Shown: positions 17,299 to 32,094, numbered from the stretch's first letter. The stretch is 64,000 nt of DNA from Erwinia aphidicola (GCF_024169515.1 NZ_JAMKCQ010000001.1:4673077-4737076); one strand, 5' to 3'. Notes: generated by a model from the sequence alone, not told the origin. Numbers and translations: made by a program.

Positions 17299-18129
17299 TT
17301 ACGCTAACGGCATCTTGTTCGGGTCGGGGTAGCGGTACTCGAAGCCCAGCTCGCGGCAGATTTTACTGCCGTCGATCAGCTTGCCCTTATTGCTGCTGTC
17401 ATCGGCGAGGAAGGTCGGTGCTTCCAGCCCCAGCTGACGCGCCACCTGCGGGTAAAACTGCGCGCGCGCCGGATGCTGCGGTGCGCTGAGGTTGTAAATA
17501 TGCCCGCCCTTCGGCGTTTGCAGCAGCAGTGTAATCGCCTCGATCACATCTTCCAGATGCACCAGGTTAACGCCCTGTGACCCGTTCGCCAGCCCGGTTT
17601 TTCCCGCGAGGAAACGTCCCGGATGGCGGTTAGGCCCCACCAGCCCGGCAAGGCGCAAAATATCCACCGAGGTATTAGGCAGATGGTGCAGCCAGCTCTC
17701 CAGGTCCTGTAAGGTGCGCCCGGCAACGCTCACCGGCTCAAGCGGCGTGCTCTCTTTGGTGTTACCCACGCTGTCGCCGTAGACAGAGGTAGAGCTGGTG
17801 AAAATAATGCGCGGCACGCTGAAGGCCAGCGCGCTGTCCACCAGCTGCTGTACTGCCAACTGATAGCTCTCACCACCTGACGCGGTTCTGCTGGCCGGTA
17901 ACGTAATCACCAGGGCATCAACGTGGCTGAGCAGTGACTCCAGATCCTCAGACTCGCAGATAAGCTCCGGCGTCAGCTCCAGCAGATAGCTGTCGATACC
18001 GCTCATCCGTGCCGCCGCTACCCCGTCCTGGGTGGTTTTCGTGCCGGTCACCTGCCAGCCAGCCGCCGTCAGCGACATGGCCAGCGGCATGCCCAGCCAC
18101 CCCAGCCCGACTATCGCAACTTTTTTCAT
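17299..18129 (-). CDS. yeeZ: YeeZ, NAD(P)-binding epimerase/dehydratase-like protein
   Basis: A 276-residue Rossmann-fold protein beginning MKKVAIVGLGWLGMPLAMSL (GxGxxG). It aligns with E. coli YeeZ over its length: TTQDGVAAARMSGIDSYLLE, IIFTSSTSVYGD, DILRLAGLVGPNRHPGRFLA and VNLVHLEDVIEAI. The substrate is not established. In the extended SDR family the usual YxxxK is expected after the TSSTSVYGD block, but I do not see a clear K four residues after Tyr, as in other YeeZ proteins. It is divergent from the his operon, as in E. coli. Confidence 0.9.
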   Translation of the reverse strand: MKKVAIVGLGWLGMPLAMSLTAAGWQVTGTKTTQDGVAAARMSGIDSYLLELTPELICESEDLESLLSHVDALVITLPASRTASGGESYQLAVQQLVDSALAFSVPRIIFTSSTSVYGDSVGNTKESTPLEPVSVAGRTLQDLESWLHHLPNTSVDILRLAGLVGPNRHPGRFLAGKTGLANGSQGVNLVHLEDVIEAITLLLQTPKGGHIYNLSAPQHPARAQFYPQVARQLGLEAPTFLADDSSNKGKLIDGSKICRELGFEYRYPDPNKMPLA

Positions 18130-18237
18130 CCCTTTACTCCTTTGAACTCACACCGTCAGAGCTTCAGGCTACGCCAGCCTGAAGTCAGTGACAACTGCCG
18201 GTTGATAAGAGAATCTTTCAACATTGACAAAAAAGGG

Positions 18238-18266
18238 TTGCGCCACGCGCCCATTCTGGTTAGGTT
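18238..18266 (+). promoter_or_regulatory. Probable his operon promoter
   Basis: TTGCGC at 18238-18243 and TAGGTT at 18261-18266 are separated by 17 bases, and the -10 hexamer is the one I recall for the enteric his promoter. The hisL start lies 41 bases downstream. Confidence 0.5.
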
Positions 18267-18307
18267 ATTTGTCACGATATGAATATCCATTCATCCAAGA
18301 GAATTTT

Positions 18308-18355
18308 ATGACACGCGTTCAGTTCAATCACCATCATCACCATCACCCTGACTAG
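18308..18355 (+). CDS. hisL: his operon leader peptide
   Basis: A 15-residue leader, MTRVQFN, six histidines, PD. The run of His codons lets ribosome stalling report charged tRNA-His and control the attenuator downstream. E. coli has seven His codons in an otherwise near-identical peptide. Confidence 0.95.
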   Translation: MTRVQFNHHHHHHPD

Positions 18356-18418
18356 TCTTTCAGGCGATGTGTGCTGGAAGACGATCAGGATCTTCCAGTG
18401 GTGCAGAACGCGAAATCA

Positions 18419-18453
18419 GCCCCCGGAAGATCGCCTTCCGGGGGCTTTTTTTT
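18419..18453 (+). terminator. his attenuator
   Basis: GCCCCCGGAAG / CTTCCGGGGGC stem followed by eight T. An upstream hairpin (GTGCTGGAAGA / TCTTCCAGTGGTGC, about 18370-18403) provides the alternative pairings expected of a His attenuator. Confidence 0.9.
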
Positions 18454-18518
18454 GGCCCGATGAAATTGAAACGCTGGCATAGTGAACTTAAGCAGACAGG
18501 AAAAGAGGATTATCCCCG

Positions 18519-19418
18519 ATGTTAGATAACACCCGTTTACGCATAGCTATGCAGAAATCAGGCCGTTTAAGCGATGAATCACGCGAATTGCTCGCGCGCT
18601 GCGGCATCAAAATCAATCTGCAGCAGCAGCGCCTGATCGCGTTTGCCGAGAACATGCCGATTGATATTCTGCGCGTGCGCGATGACGATATCCCGGGCCT
18701 GGTGATGGATGGTGTGGTTGACCTCGGCATCATTGGTGAAAACGTGCTGGAAGAAGAGCTGCTGACCCGTCGTGCTCAGGGCGAAGACCCGCGCTATTTC
18801 ACCCTGCGCCGTCTGGACTTCGGCGGCTGCCGCCTGTCGCTGGCGATGTCGGTTGATGACGAATATACCGGCCCGCAGTGTTTACAAAACTCCCGCATTG
18901 CCACCTCTTACCCGCACCTGCTGAAAAAGTACCTCGACAAGCAGGGCGTCAGCTTCAAATCCTGCCTGTTGAACGGTTCTGTTGAAGTGGCTCCGCGCGC
19001 CGGTCTGGCCGATGCCATCTGTGACCTGGTATCAACCGGCGCCACGCTGGAAGCCAACGGTCTGCGCGAAGTGGAAGTCATTTACCGCTCGAAGGCCTGC
19101 CTGATCCAGCGCGATGGCGAAATGCCGGCTGCCAAGCAGGAGCTGATCGACAAACTAATGACGCGTATTCAGGGTGTGATCCAGGCGCGTGAATCGAAGT
19201 ACATCATGCTGCACGCGCCGGGCGAACGTCTGGAAGACATCATTGCCCTGCTGCCGGGGGCCGAGCGCCCTACCGTACTGCCGCTGGCGGGTGATAAGAG
19301 CCGCGTGGCGATGCACATGGTCAGCAGCGAAACGCTGTTCTGGGAAACCATGGAAAAACTCAAAGCCCTGGGTGCCAGCTCGATTCTGGTGCTGCCGATT
19401 GAGAAGATGATGGAGTAA
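18519..19418 (+). CDS. hisG: ATP phosphoribosyltransferase
   Basis: A 299-residue long-form HisG, catalysing ATP plus PRPP to phosphoribosyl-ATP, the committed and feedback-inhibited step of histidine synthesis. N-terminal [40 protein letters not shown] and the PRPP-binding [20 protein letters not shown] are characteristic; the C-terminal regulatory ACT-like domain (about residues 225-299) is present. It is the first structural gene after the attenuator. Confidence 0.96.
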   Translation: MLDNTRLRIAMQKSGRLSDESRELLARCGIKINLQQQRLIAFAENMPIDILRVRDDDIPGLVMDGVVDLGIIGENVLEEELLTRRAQGEDPRYFTLRRLDFGGCRLSLAMSVDDEYTGPQCLQNSRIATSYPHLLKKYLDKQGVSFKSCLLNGSVEVAPRAGLADAICDLVSTGATLEANGLREVEVIYRSKACLIQRDGEMPAAKQELIDKLMTRIQGVIQARESKYIMLHAPGERLEDIIALLPGAERPTVLPLAGDKSRVAMHMVSSETLFWETMEKLKALGASSILVLPIEKMME

Positions 19419-19422
19419 TTCG

Positions 19423-22878
<3,456 letters not shown>

Positions 22879-22879
<1 letters not shown>

Positions 22880-23469
22880 TGGATGTGGTGATCCTCGATA
22901 CCGGCTGCGCCAACCTCTCTTCAGTGAAGTGGGCGGTGCAGCGCCTCGGCTATCAGCCGCAGGTCAGTAAGGAAGCCGATATTGTCCTGAATGCCGACAA
23001 GCTGTTTTTACCGGGCGTCGGCACCGCACAGGCGGCGATGGACCAGCTGCGCGAGCGCGAGCTGATTGAGCTGATCAAAGCCTGTACTCAGCCCGTGCTG
23101 GGTATCTGCCTCGGCATGCAGCTGCTCGGCTCACAGAGCGACGAGAGCGGCGGCATCTCTACGCTGAATATCATCGAACACCCGGTTGAGCGTATGCAGG
23201 ATCTCGGCCTGCCGCTGCCGCATATGGGCTGGAACCAGATCGCCTCGCAGGCGGGCAATCACCTGTTTCGCGGCATCGACGACGGCGCCTACTTCTACTT
23301 TGTGCACGGCTACGCCATGCCGGTGAATGAATTCACCATCGCGCAGTGCCACTACGGCGCAGCGTTTACCGCAGCGGTACAGAAAGATAACTTCTTCGGC
23401 GTGCAGTTCCACCCCGAGCGTTCCGGTGCCGCTGGCGCGCAGCTGTTGAAAAATTTCCTGGAGATGTAA
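22879..23469 (+). CDS. hisH: Imidazole glycerol phosphate synthase, glutaminase subunit
   Basis: A 196-residue class I amidotransferase that supplies ammonia to HisF. The nucleophile is in [12 protein letters not shown], and the His/Glu pair in [13 protein letters not shown] at 22879 ([13 protein letters not shown]) was preferred over GTG at 22876 because it equals the usual 196-residue form; it overlaps the last base of hisB. AAAGGAG lies just upstream. Confidence 0.95.
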
Positions 23470-24961
<1,492 letters not shown>

Positions 24962-24968
<7 letters not shown>

Positions 24969-25573
24969 CAGAACAACAGCTCGCCCAGCTGGACTGGGTA
25001 AAAACCGACGGTATGATGCCGGCCATAGTTCAGCACGCCGTTTCTGGCGAAGTGCTGATGCACGGCTATATGAACCAGCAAGCGCTGGATAAGACGCTGG
25101 CAACGGGTAAGGTGACCTTCTGGTCGCGCACCAAACAGCGCCTGTGGACCAAGGGGGAAAGCTCTGAGCACTTCCTTAACGTGGTCAGCATCACCCCTGA
25201 CTGTGATAACGACACGCTGCTGGTGCTGGCCAACCCGGTTGGCCCGACCTGCCACCTTGGCACCTCCAGCTGCTTCTCACCTGCCGCATCTGACTGGACA
25301 TTCCTCTATCAGCTGGAGCAGGTGCTGGCAGAGCGCAAGCACGCCGACCCGAAAAGCTCCTATACCGCCAGCCTGTATGCCAGCGGCACTAAGCGCATTG
25401 CGCAGAAAGTCGGTGAGGAAGGCGTTGAGGTTGCGCTGGCCGCCACCGTCAACGATCGCCACGAGCTGACCAACGAAGCGTCGGACCTGGTCTATCATCT
25501 TCTGGTGCTGCTGCAGGACCAGGATCTTAACCTGTCGACGGTAATTGAGAACCTGCGCCAGCGCCATAAGTAG
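24962..25573 (+). CDS. hisI: Bifunctional phosphoribosyl-AMP cyclohydrolase / phosphoribosyl-ATP pyrophosphatase
   Basis: A 203-residue HisIE fusion. The cyclohydrolase half (residues 1 to about 115) has [17 protein letters not shown], the metal-binding [20 protein letters not shown] and HLGTSSCF; the pyrophosphatase half has [20 protein letters not shown] and [15 protein letters not shown]. It starts at GTG 24962 within the end of hisF, and closes the operon. Confidence 0.95.
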
Positions 25574-25596
25574 GCTGCCGCAGTTGTGACATCAAT

Positions 25597-25622
25597 AAAA
25601 AAGGCCGGGAATTCCCGGCCTT
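25597..25622. terminator. Bidirectional terminator between hisI and wzz
   Basis: AAGGCCGGGAA / TTCCCGGCCTT palindrome with an A-run before and TTCT after, between converging genes. Confidence 0.8.
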
Positions 25623-25640
25623 CTGCTAGATGCTTAAGAG

Positions 25641-26654
25641 TTAGCTGCCTTTCCGCAGGCGGTAGCTGGCGCTGACATTGCGGCCAATCACCACGGCGGC
25701 ACCCACTACCCCACCGAGAATAATCGCCAGCACCATCACCAGCGTCTTTTTCGGGCTATCGCGGCGGATAGGCAAATCGGCGGTAGAGATGTATCGGTAC
25801 GACTGCAGATGCGACAGGTCTATTTTCATATGCGTCACGGCCAGCAAAGCGCTCTGCGTGTCGTAATAAGACTGATCGTACACTAATGGTTTAGTCGCCT
25901 CGTTCTGAATCATTGACTGCAGTGCGCTGCTGCCCAGCAGGTAGAGGGTATCGTCAGAGAGACGTTCAGCCTGATTCAGCTGTGCACTCTTCACCCCGGA
26001 GGCTTCTGCAATCGTCAGCGCCTGTTTGATGGCGTCCATACGCTGCTGTTTTTTATCGATCGCCACCTGCTTCAGCGTATCCAGCGCGCTGGAAAGCTCA
26101 TTGGTTTTCACACTCAGCGTACGGCGAAGATCGGCGGTGTAGCCGTCGACGATTTTATCGTTGATCTGCTCGATATACTTGGTCAGCTGCGCCTGTGCAT
26201 CTTTGGCAGTGGGCGCGGTGTAAGCAATGCTGAGCTGGTCATTACTGCCCTTCACCACCTGATCCACTTTCAGCATCTGGGGTTCTTCCAGATTACGCAA
26301 CGCTGATGACAGCGCCGCCATAGATGCAGCAAAGCGACCGAAGAACTGGTTTTGCAGATCGGGAAGTGACGGTTTATCACCTGGCGTTTGCGTATACAGC
26401 ACGCTGAGAGAGGCGTTGTAGTTAGCAATCATACCTGACGTTGGAGTAGCAACAATGGCGGTGGAGGTCCATTTTTCTTTCGCGACAAACAGGTAGATGC
26501 CTGCCAGCACCATGGCCACGATCACACTGATGATAATGGTTTTTTTGCCGTTCCATAGCTGAGCAATAACTTCCAGTAAATCGATTTCATCGGCTGTGTT
26601 GGAAAAGTTCTGGTGACGCGAGGACAGCTCAACATTTTTATTATCGGGGTTCAT
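25641..26654 (-). CDS. wzz: O-antigen chain-length regulator Wzz
   Basis: A 337-residue class 1 polysaccharide co-polymerase of the inner membrane. It has an N-terminal membrane segment (TIIISVIVAMVLAGIYLFVAKEKW), a long periplasmic coiled-coil domain, and a C-terminal segment (about residues 300-325) preceded by the Wzz proline/glycine motif in PIRRDSPKKTLVMVLAIILG. It matches E. coli WzzB at both ends. Wzz sets the modal length of O-antigen made by Wzy, so the Wzy at 33078 is the likely partner. In E. coli ugd lies between wzz and gnd; it is not present here. Confidence 0.9.
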   Translation of the reverse strand: MNPDNKNVELSSRHQNFSNTADEIDLLEVIAQLWNGKKTIIISVIVAMVLAGIYLFVAKEKWTSTAIVATPTSGMIANYNASLSVLYTQTPGDKPSLPDLQNQFFGRFAASMAALSSALRNLEEPQMLKVDQVVKGSNDQLSIAYTAPTAKDAQAQLTKYIEQINDKIVDGYTADLRRTLSVKTNELSSALDTLKQVAIDKKQQRMDAIKQALTIAEASGVKSAQLNQAERLSDDTLYLLGSSALQSMIQNEATKPLVYDQSYYDTQSALLAVTHMKIDLSHLQSYRYISTADLPIRRDSPKKTLVMVLAIILGGVVGAAVVIGRNVSASYRLRKGS

Positions 26655-26768
26655 ATAATCAGTAAACTCTGCGCAAAAGAAAATAAGATAAAACTCAGGC
26701 GATAGCTGACTAAATGTAGAGGAGTTTGGCGGGAAACGCTATGGATAGATTCTTAAAACGAGGTAAGA

Positions 26769-26791
26769 AACCTCCCGCATTGCGGGAGGTT
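26769..26791 (-). terminator. Hairpin after gnd
   Basis: AACCTCCCGC / GCGGGAGGTT stem with a three-base loop directly after the gnd stop; the following minus-strand sequence is TTCTTACC, so the T-run is short. Confidence 0.6.
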
Positions 26792-26801
26792 AGAGCAAAA
26801 C

Positions 26802-28208
26802 TTAATCGAGCCACTCAGTGTGGAACACACCGTCTTTATCAGTACGCTTATAAGTATGCGCACCGAAGTAGTCACGCTGCGCCTGGATCAGGTTTGCCGG
26901 CAGTACCGCTGAACGGTAGCTGTCATAGTAAGCGATAGCCGCAGAGAAGGTCGGAGTCGGGATACCGTTCTGCACAGCATAAGCTACCACGTCACGCAGT
27001 GCCTGCTGGTACTCATCCGCGATGTTCTTGAAGTACGGCGCCAGCAGCAGGTTCGCGATGTCCGCATCTTCAGCATAAGCATCGGTGATTTTCTGCAGGA
27101 ACTGGGCACGGATGATGCAGCCCGCACGGAAGATCTTAGCAATCTCACCGTAGTGCAGGTTCCAGTTGTTCTCGGTAGACGCCGCTTTCAGCTGGGAGAA
27201 GCCCTGAGCGTAAGAGACGATTTTACCCAGATACAGGGCGCGACGTACCTTCTCAACGAACTCCGCTTTATCACCGCTTACCGCCTGAACTTTCGGACCG
27301 CTCAGTACTTTGGAAGCCGCAACGCGCTGGGTTTTCAGGGAAGAGAGGTAACGAGCGAATACGGACTCGGTGATCAGCGACAGCGGCTCGCCAAGGTCCA
27401 GAGAGCTCTGGCTGGTCCACTTACCGGTCCCTTTATTCGCGGCTTCATCCAGAATCACATCAACCAGGTAGTTACCTTCTTCATCTTTCTTGGTGAAGAT
27501 ATCTTTGGTGATGTCGATCAGGTAGCTGCTCAGCTCGCCTTCGTTCCACTCGCTGAAGGTCTTAGCCAACTCTTCGTTGCTCAGGTTCAGCGCACCTTTC
27601 AGCAGTGAGTAGGCTTCAGCAATCAGCTGCATGTCGCCGTACTCAATACCGTTGTGCACCATTTTCACATAGTGACCAGCACCGTCCGGCCCCATGTAAG
27701 CGACGCAGGCTTCACCTTCTGCAACCGCCGCGATCTCGGTCAGGATTGGCGCAACCAGCTCGTAAGCTTCTTTCTGACCACCAGGCATGATGGAAGGACC
27801 TTTCAGAGCGCCCTCCTCGCCACCGGACACGCCGGTGCCGATGAAGTTGAAGCCCTGCTCAGACAGTTCGCGGTTACGGCGAATGGTGTCTTTATAGAAG
27901 GTGTTACCACCATCAATCAGGATGTCACCTTTATCGAGGTGCGGAGTCAGGGAGGCGATGGTTTTGTCGGTGGCTTCACCGGCCTGCACCATCAGAAGGA
28001 TACGACGAGGTTTTTCCAGAGAGTCAACAAACTCTTCGATGCTGTAGTGCGGAACCAGTTTCTTACCTGGGTTCTCTGCCACGACTTCATCGGTTTTTTC
28101 ACGCGAGCGGTTGAAGATAGAAACTGTGTAGCCACGGCTCTCAATGTTGAGTGCCAGATTACGGCCCATCACAGCCATACCTACAACGCCGATCTGTTGC
28201 TTGGACAT
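26802..28208 (-). CDS. gnd: 6-phosphogluconate dehydrogenase, decarboxylating
   Basis: A 468-residue enzyme of the oxidative pentose phosphate pathway, producing ribulose-5-phosphate, CO2 and NADPH. NADP binding is by [21 protein letters not shown], substrate and catalytic residues by [11 protein letters not shown] and [17 protein letters not shown] (catalytic Lys), and the tail [14 protein letters not shown] and [10 protein letters not shown] are diagnostic. It flanks the O-antigen locus as in most enteric bacteria and is GC-rich, in contrast to the AT-rich genes immediately upstream of it. Confidence 0.96.
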   Translation of the reverse strand: MSKQQIGVVGMAVMGRNLALNIESRGYTVSIFNRSREKTDEVVAENPGKKLVPHYSIEEFVDSLEKPRRILLMVQAGEATDKTIASLTPHLDKGDILIDGGNTFYKDTIRRNRELSEQGFNFIGTGVSGGEEGALKGPSIMPGGQKEAYELVAPILTEIAAVAEGEACVAYMGPDGAGHYVKMVHNGIEYGDMQLIAEAYSLLKGALNLSNEELAKTFSEWNEGELSSYLIDITKDIFTKKDEEGNYLVDVILDEAANKGTGKWTSQSSLDLGEPLSLITESVFARYLSSLKTQRVAASKVLSGPKVQAVSGDKAEFVEKVRRALYLGKIVSYAQGFSQLKAASTENNWNLHYGEIAKIFRAGCIIRAQFLQKITDAYAEDADIANLLLAPYFKNIADEYQQALRDVVAYAVQNGIPTPTFSAAIAYYDSYRSAVLPANLIQAQRDYFGAHTYKRTDKDGVFHTEWLD

Positions 28209-28393
28209 ACCTACTCCTGTCTAGGTGAGAAAACCAGCAGTTCTGTGACTGCGGTCAATGTTCTGAACATGTTAACTCAGGTTTAGGGGGGGATGGTAGT
28301 GATTGGTGCGATAGCTTACTGAGGGTTGTCCTAAGAAGTTTAGGGCCACTAAAGCTGTTTAAGATTGTTTGTGACGGAAAATACTTTCCAAAA

Positions 28394-28933
28394 TCACTTA
28401 CCGAAAAGTTGCTTTAGCGTTTTGCCAGATTGGTCTTTTGCCGAGAGAACAGGAGCCTGACAAGGCCACTCGATCCCTACATCTAAATCATTCCATATCA
28501 AAGAAGCTTCGAATTCAGGATGATAATAATCCGTACATTTATATTCAAAATCTGCAACGTCGCTTAAAACAACAAAACCATGGGCCAAGCCAGGTGGAAT
28601 CCAGAACTGTTTTTTATTATTTTCATTGAGTATGACACCGTACCACTCGCCAAAAGTTTTTGAGTCTGGACGTATATCAACTGCAACATCAAAAACTTCC
28701 CCCCGAACGACTCTGACCAACTTCCCTTGGGGGTGTGAGGTTTGAAAGTGCATACCTCGCAAGACATTTTGGCAAGATCTTGAGGAATTGTCCTGAACAA
28801 AATCGAAATCAATTTCCAACATATCACTATAACGTTTTTTTTCAAAAGTTTCGAAAAAAAAACCTCGTTCATCGCCATAAACTTTAGGCTCGATAATTTT
28901 TACACCACTAATTGAAGTGTTATGCACCTTCAT
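28394..28933 (-). CDS. rfbC: dTDP-4-dehydrorhamnose 3,5-epimerase
   Basis: A 179-residue cupin-fold epimerase, third step of dTDP-L-rhamnose synthesis. Family blocks: DERGFFFETF, QDNSSRSCQNVLRGMHFQ (catalytic His), GKLVRVVRGEVFDVAVDIR and WIPPGLAHGFVVLSD. Its ATG overlaps the end of wzx by 14 bases. The gene is AT-rich like the middle of the locus, unlike its pathway partners rfbBDA about 7.5 kb upstream, so the dTDP-rhamnose set looks assembled from two sources. Confidence 0.93.
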   Translation of the reverse strand: MKVHNTSISGVKIIEPKVYGDERGFFFETFEKKRYSDMLEIDFDFVQDNSSRSCQNVLRGMHFQTSHPQGKLVRVVRGEVFDVAVDIRPDSKTFGEWYGVILNENNKKQFWIPPGLAHGFVVLSDVADFEYKCTDYYHPEFEASLIWNDLDVGIEWPCQAPVLSAKDQSGKTLKQLFGK

Positions 28934-30197
28934 AGATCTTTTCTCCGTCTTTAAGATCCAATCGACTCCATAGCAATTGAAACTTACAGATAATACAAAT
29001 TGTGATTAGAAACTCTGTGAATATCACTGACCAAATAAGCCCATCATAGCTATAAAAGTAAACCAATGGAATAGCATAGCAAAGATGTAGAAGTGAAAAG
29101 CATACATAAAGTTTTGTTAAATAACTCGCATAGCCTAATGTAATTAGACCCCAGTTCCCAAAACAAACAGCGACACAAACAATAAATACCAACAAGGACA
29201 TTTCTTTGAAGATGTGACCTGAAACGGTGAATTCCTTGCCGAGATACATTATCGCCAATTGTTGGCCAAAGAGAAAGATGAATAGCGATACGAAAAATGC
29301 GAGAGACAAGTATAAAACCGAGTATATTTTAAAACGATGTTTAAAATTTCTTATCTCTTTATTTATTCTCGGAAAAATAACCTGCTGAATAGGTACAAAG
29401 CAAGATTGAACGGCAGATCTCATCCTTTCAGCTGCTGAGAAATAACCGACTATTGCAGGCGAATAGAAAAACCCAAGAAGAATAACATTAAATGTAGTAT
29501 AGAAACTAATCGAGATTTGGGATATAAAAATTGCACTCCCTCTTTTCAAGGAAATCTTAACTTGTGAAAAAGGGGCTAGTTCAAAAGATACTAACTTCCT
29601 AAAATAGATATAGAAAATTGAAAAGATTGATGGGAGAAATGCATTTAAACCATAGAAAAAGGCCGCATTAAATACGTCCCCACTGTTTTTAACCATCGTA
29701 AAAAGCCAGATAGTGCATAAACATTTTGAAAGTATAGTTAATGTTGCTATCACTTTCATTTTTTCTATAGCCTGAAAGAAAAAAAGTGGAAAATAACAGT
29801 TACCGATGATAACTAAAGCAAAAGAAAAAGTTACCCAAGCATTACCTTCTTTAACGAAAAAAACACAATATAGTGAATATAACGCCAAGCTTATAAATAA
29901 CAAAAATGTTTTTGCGAGAATTGTCCTTGAAAAAAGAGAGTTGATTTCCTTTTGATTCTCGGCGACAGCTATATCTCTTGTTGCTGAATAGTTAAACCCG
30001 TAGTCAACCACGAGAGAAAAATACTGTACTATAGCAAGGCTAAGCATGATACTTCCGAAATCCGACACACCTAGCGTACGAACAAGATATGGAAGTGTAA
30101 CCACAGGAAAGACAAAATTACTTACCTGAACAAGACCAAGATATGCTATATTTTTAAACATTGTGCTTTTTGATAGCTTCGAGAAGTTTTCTTCCAT
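28920..30197 (-). CDS. wzx: O-antigen flippase Wzx
   Basis: An approximately 425-residue membrane protein with 11-12 hydrophobic segments, of the RfbX/Wzx (MOP) type: IAYLGLVQVSNFVFPVVTLPYLVRTLGVSDFG at its start, then DYGFNYSATRDIA and FSAAERMRSAVQSCFVPIQQ, are typical. It would flip undecaprenyl-linked O-units to the periplasm. The start is uncertain: ATG at 30197 is used; ATG at 30161 (MFKNIAYLG) would shorten it by 12 residues and reduce the overlap with the WbsX-like gene from 44 to 8 bases. The gene is AT-rich. Confidence 0.88.
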   Translation of the reverse strand: MEENFSKLSKSTMFKNIAYLGLVQVSNFVFPVVTLPYLVRTLGVSDFGSIMLSLAIVQYFSLVVDYGFNYSATRDIAVAENQKEINSLFSRTILAKTFLLFISLALYSLYCVFFVKEGNAWVTFSFALVIIGNCYFPLFFFQAIEKMKVIATLTILSKCLCTIWLFTMVKNSGDVFNAAFFYGLNAFLPSIFSIFYIYFRKLVSFELAPFSQVKISLKRGSAIFISQISISFYTTFNVILLGFFYSPAIVGYFSAAERMRSAVQSCFVPIQQVIFPRINKEIRNFKHRFKIYSVLYLSLAFFVSLFIFLFGQQLAIMYLGKEFTVSGHIFKEMSLLVFIVCVAVCFGNWGLITLGYASYLTKLYVCFSLLHLCYAIPLVYFYSYDGLIWSVIFTEFLITICIICKFQLLWSRLDLKDGEKIYEGA

Positions 30198-31185
30198 ATA
30201 TAGTGTCCGGTTCAACAGTGTTACCTTCCGCCCACTCGTTCCATGATTTTAAAAAAACATATTGGTTATTTTCATTAAAATCAATTGCTTCTTTAACACT
30301 GGTTGTAAAAAGGTTCTCATTAAAACCTTCATATATAACGCCGAGTCGCTTATGCCTTGGCGTAGTGTCCCAACCAGAGATAATCACCGGAATTTCTTTA
30401 TCGTGCGGCTTTCTTTTCTTATTCCACAGGCCGAGTATATAATTTTTATAGCTATATTTTACAGGGCCTAACCATTTCCAACGATGACGTCGTACAAGTC
30501 GTTCACGTACTTTGTCCCAAAAGCCCCTTCTCGAATACATTAAAGAAGAATCTAAAAAAGCATCAACTTTTTCTACATATTCGTATTCAGGTATCGTGTA
30601 CTCGGTAATCAGGTAAATTCCGGGAAAGCCATTCTCTTGAGCTTTGCGGTTGAAAGTGTTTATAAAGACATTAAAATCTGGAATTGCGCGTGCTTCAAAC
30701 ACAACAACTATAGGTCGGCCGTTGTCCTTGATGTACTGCTCACGTTTAAAGTGTGGAAGCATATAATCAAAGAAATCTTCGTAATCTTTCTCACCGAGAT
30801 ATTTCTGTTCCTGAAGTAAAATACCTTTGGTTTTGTTTAACCAGCTATGGTTTGCCCATGCAACACAATAATCAACAGCTAAATCCTTTTCAAGCATCCA
30901 ACGCAGGGGGGCATCCAGGAGTTTTTTTCCTTCACCAAACCAGTACGTCCATAAGCAAAACCCACTAATGTTGTGCTCTTTTGCCAACTTAAACTGCTTT
31001 TCAATAATATCACATGAACTCAAATCATAATAACCCAACTCGGTTGGTTTTCTTATGGTTTGCTTTCTTGAGTATTGAACGGCATTCTTTATATTTGTCC
31101 ATTCGGTGAAACCTTGTCCCCACCATTTGTTATTTTCCGGCGTTTCATGATACTGAGGTAAATAGTAAGCTATAATTTTCTTCAT
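30154..31185 (-). CDS. WbsX/GH99-like protein of the O-antigen locus
   Basis: A 343-residue soluble protein of the WbsX type (glycoside hydrolase family 99-like). It begins KIIAYYLPQYHETPENNKWW and continues GFTEWTNIKNAV, then SGFCLWTYWFGEGKKLLDAP and WANHSWLNKT; the C-terminal half has IISGWDTTPRHKRLG and FLKSWNEWAEGNTVEPD, all family hallmarks. Such genes are common in O-antigen and capsule loci; related domains cut alpha-mannosides, but in this setting they are usually thought to act as or with glycosyltransferases. No signal peptide is visible, so action is cytoplasmic. Function here is inferred only. Confidence 0.8.
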   Translation of the reverse strand: MKKIIAYYLPQYHETPENNKWWGQGFTEWTNIKNAVQYSRKQTIRKPTELGYYDLSSCDIIEKQFKLAKEHNISGFCLWTYWFGEGKKLLDAPLRWMLEKDLAVDYCVAWANHSWLNKTKGILLQEQKYLGEKDYEDFFDYMLPHFKREQYIKDNGRPIVVVFEARAIPDFNVFINTFNRKAQENGFPGIYLITEYTIPEYEYVEKVDAFLDSSLMYSRRGFWDKVRERLVRRHRWKWLGPVKYSYKNYILGLWNKKRKPHDKEIPVIISGWDTTPRHKRLGVIYEGFNENLFTTSVKEAIDFNENNQYVFLKSWNEWAEGNTVEPDTIYGRKLLEAIKKHNV

Positions 31186-31187
31186 AA

Positions 31188-32093
31188 TCAGGGTTTATAC
31201 TTTTCATTTAAATTAAAATTCTTTGAAACACCATCTTTAAAAGATGAAAGCAGAATCTTTAAGTTTTTTATATCTAAGGTGCATATCTGATAAAGAGCGG
31301 CTCCAATAAGAACACCATACATACGTAGCCATATCAATGAGTTTTCTTTATACATTTTTTGGACACGGAAGTAATTTCTAAACATAAAATAAGACTTCCA
31401 AGTTTTTAAGGCCAGACTTTGTTCAAACTTAATTTTTCTGATAATTTTAGCATCTGCCAGACACTCTATTCCAAAGCCAGCTCTCAGTGCTCTAATTGAA
31501 AAATCGAGATCGTCGTTAAAAATAAAGAACCTTTCATCTGGGTAACCAATTTTCTTGAAAATTTCAGCAGGTATGACTGGCCCCTCAAAGGGAACAGAAA
31601 CAATATCATATTTTTTCTTCGATTCAATGTAAATGTCTGCGACAGTTTGTCGCTTGGGGCGAAGAAATAAAGGATTTGATAGATTATATACCGTGGCAGA
31701 AATTTCAGCACATGAACCGTCCGTATTAAAACGCATTGGTTGTGTGATTTTTCTCTGAGAAAGTTGTGGTGCTAAGCGTTCAAGGCAGTATTTGTCGAAG
31801 GCGATATCATCGTCCGCCATCCAGATATATTCATAGCCGGCAGCAACAGCCATTTTTGATCCAATCGCAAATCCACCTGCCCCACCTGAATTATAGCCGG
31901 TATTGTAGTATTCAAAAAGATTTTCGCTCTTGATAACAAAACTCTCAACAATTTTCTTTGTGTCATCTTGGCTATTATTATCAATAATAAATATCTTATC
32001 AGGCGTTAGGGTCATTTTGAGTACTGAATCAATCATCTCAGAAAGTAAATGACATCGATTGAAAGTAACTATCACCAAAGCTATTTTTTTCAC
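31188..32093 (-). CDS. GT2 glycosyltransferase, galactofuranosyltransferase-like
   Basis: A 301-residue GT-A glycosyltransferase. It opens KKIALVIVTFNRCHLLSEMI, has IFIIDNNSQDDT for nucleotide binding, the YNSGGAGGFAIG motif and the metal-binding WMADDDI, then FIFNDDLDFSIRALRAGFG. The N-S-G-G-A-G-G-F motif with W-x-x-D-D-D is typical of UDP-galactofuranosyltransferases (GlfT-like), which fits glf in the same operon. The C-terminus has a hydrophobic stretch that may hold it at the membrane. It ends 2 bases before the WbsX-like gene starts. AT-rich. Confidence 0.83.
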   Translation of the reverse strand: MKKIALVIVTFNRCHLLSEMIDSVLKMTLTPDKIFIIDNNSQDDTKKIVESFVIKSENLFEYYNTGYNSGGAGGFAIGSKMAVAAGYEYIWMADDDIAFDKYCLERLAPQLSQRKITQPMRFNTDGSCAEISATVYNLSNPLFLRPKRQTVADIYIESKKKYDIVSVPFEGPVIPAEIFKKIGYPDERFFIFNDDLDFSIRALRAGFGIECLADAKIIRKIKFEQSLALKTWKSYFMFRNYFRVQKMYKENSLIWLRMYGVLIGAALYQICTLDIKNLKILLSSFKDGVSKNFNLNEKYKP

Positions 32094-32094
32094 A

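Noticed and set aside
18320..18352. Repeated CAC/CAT triplets considered as a simple-sequence repeat
   Set aside because: They are the histidine codons of the hisL leader peptide.
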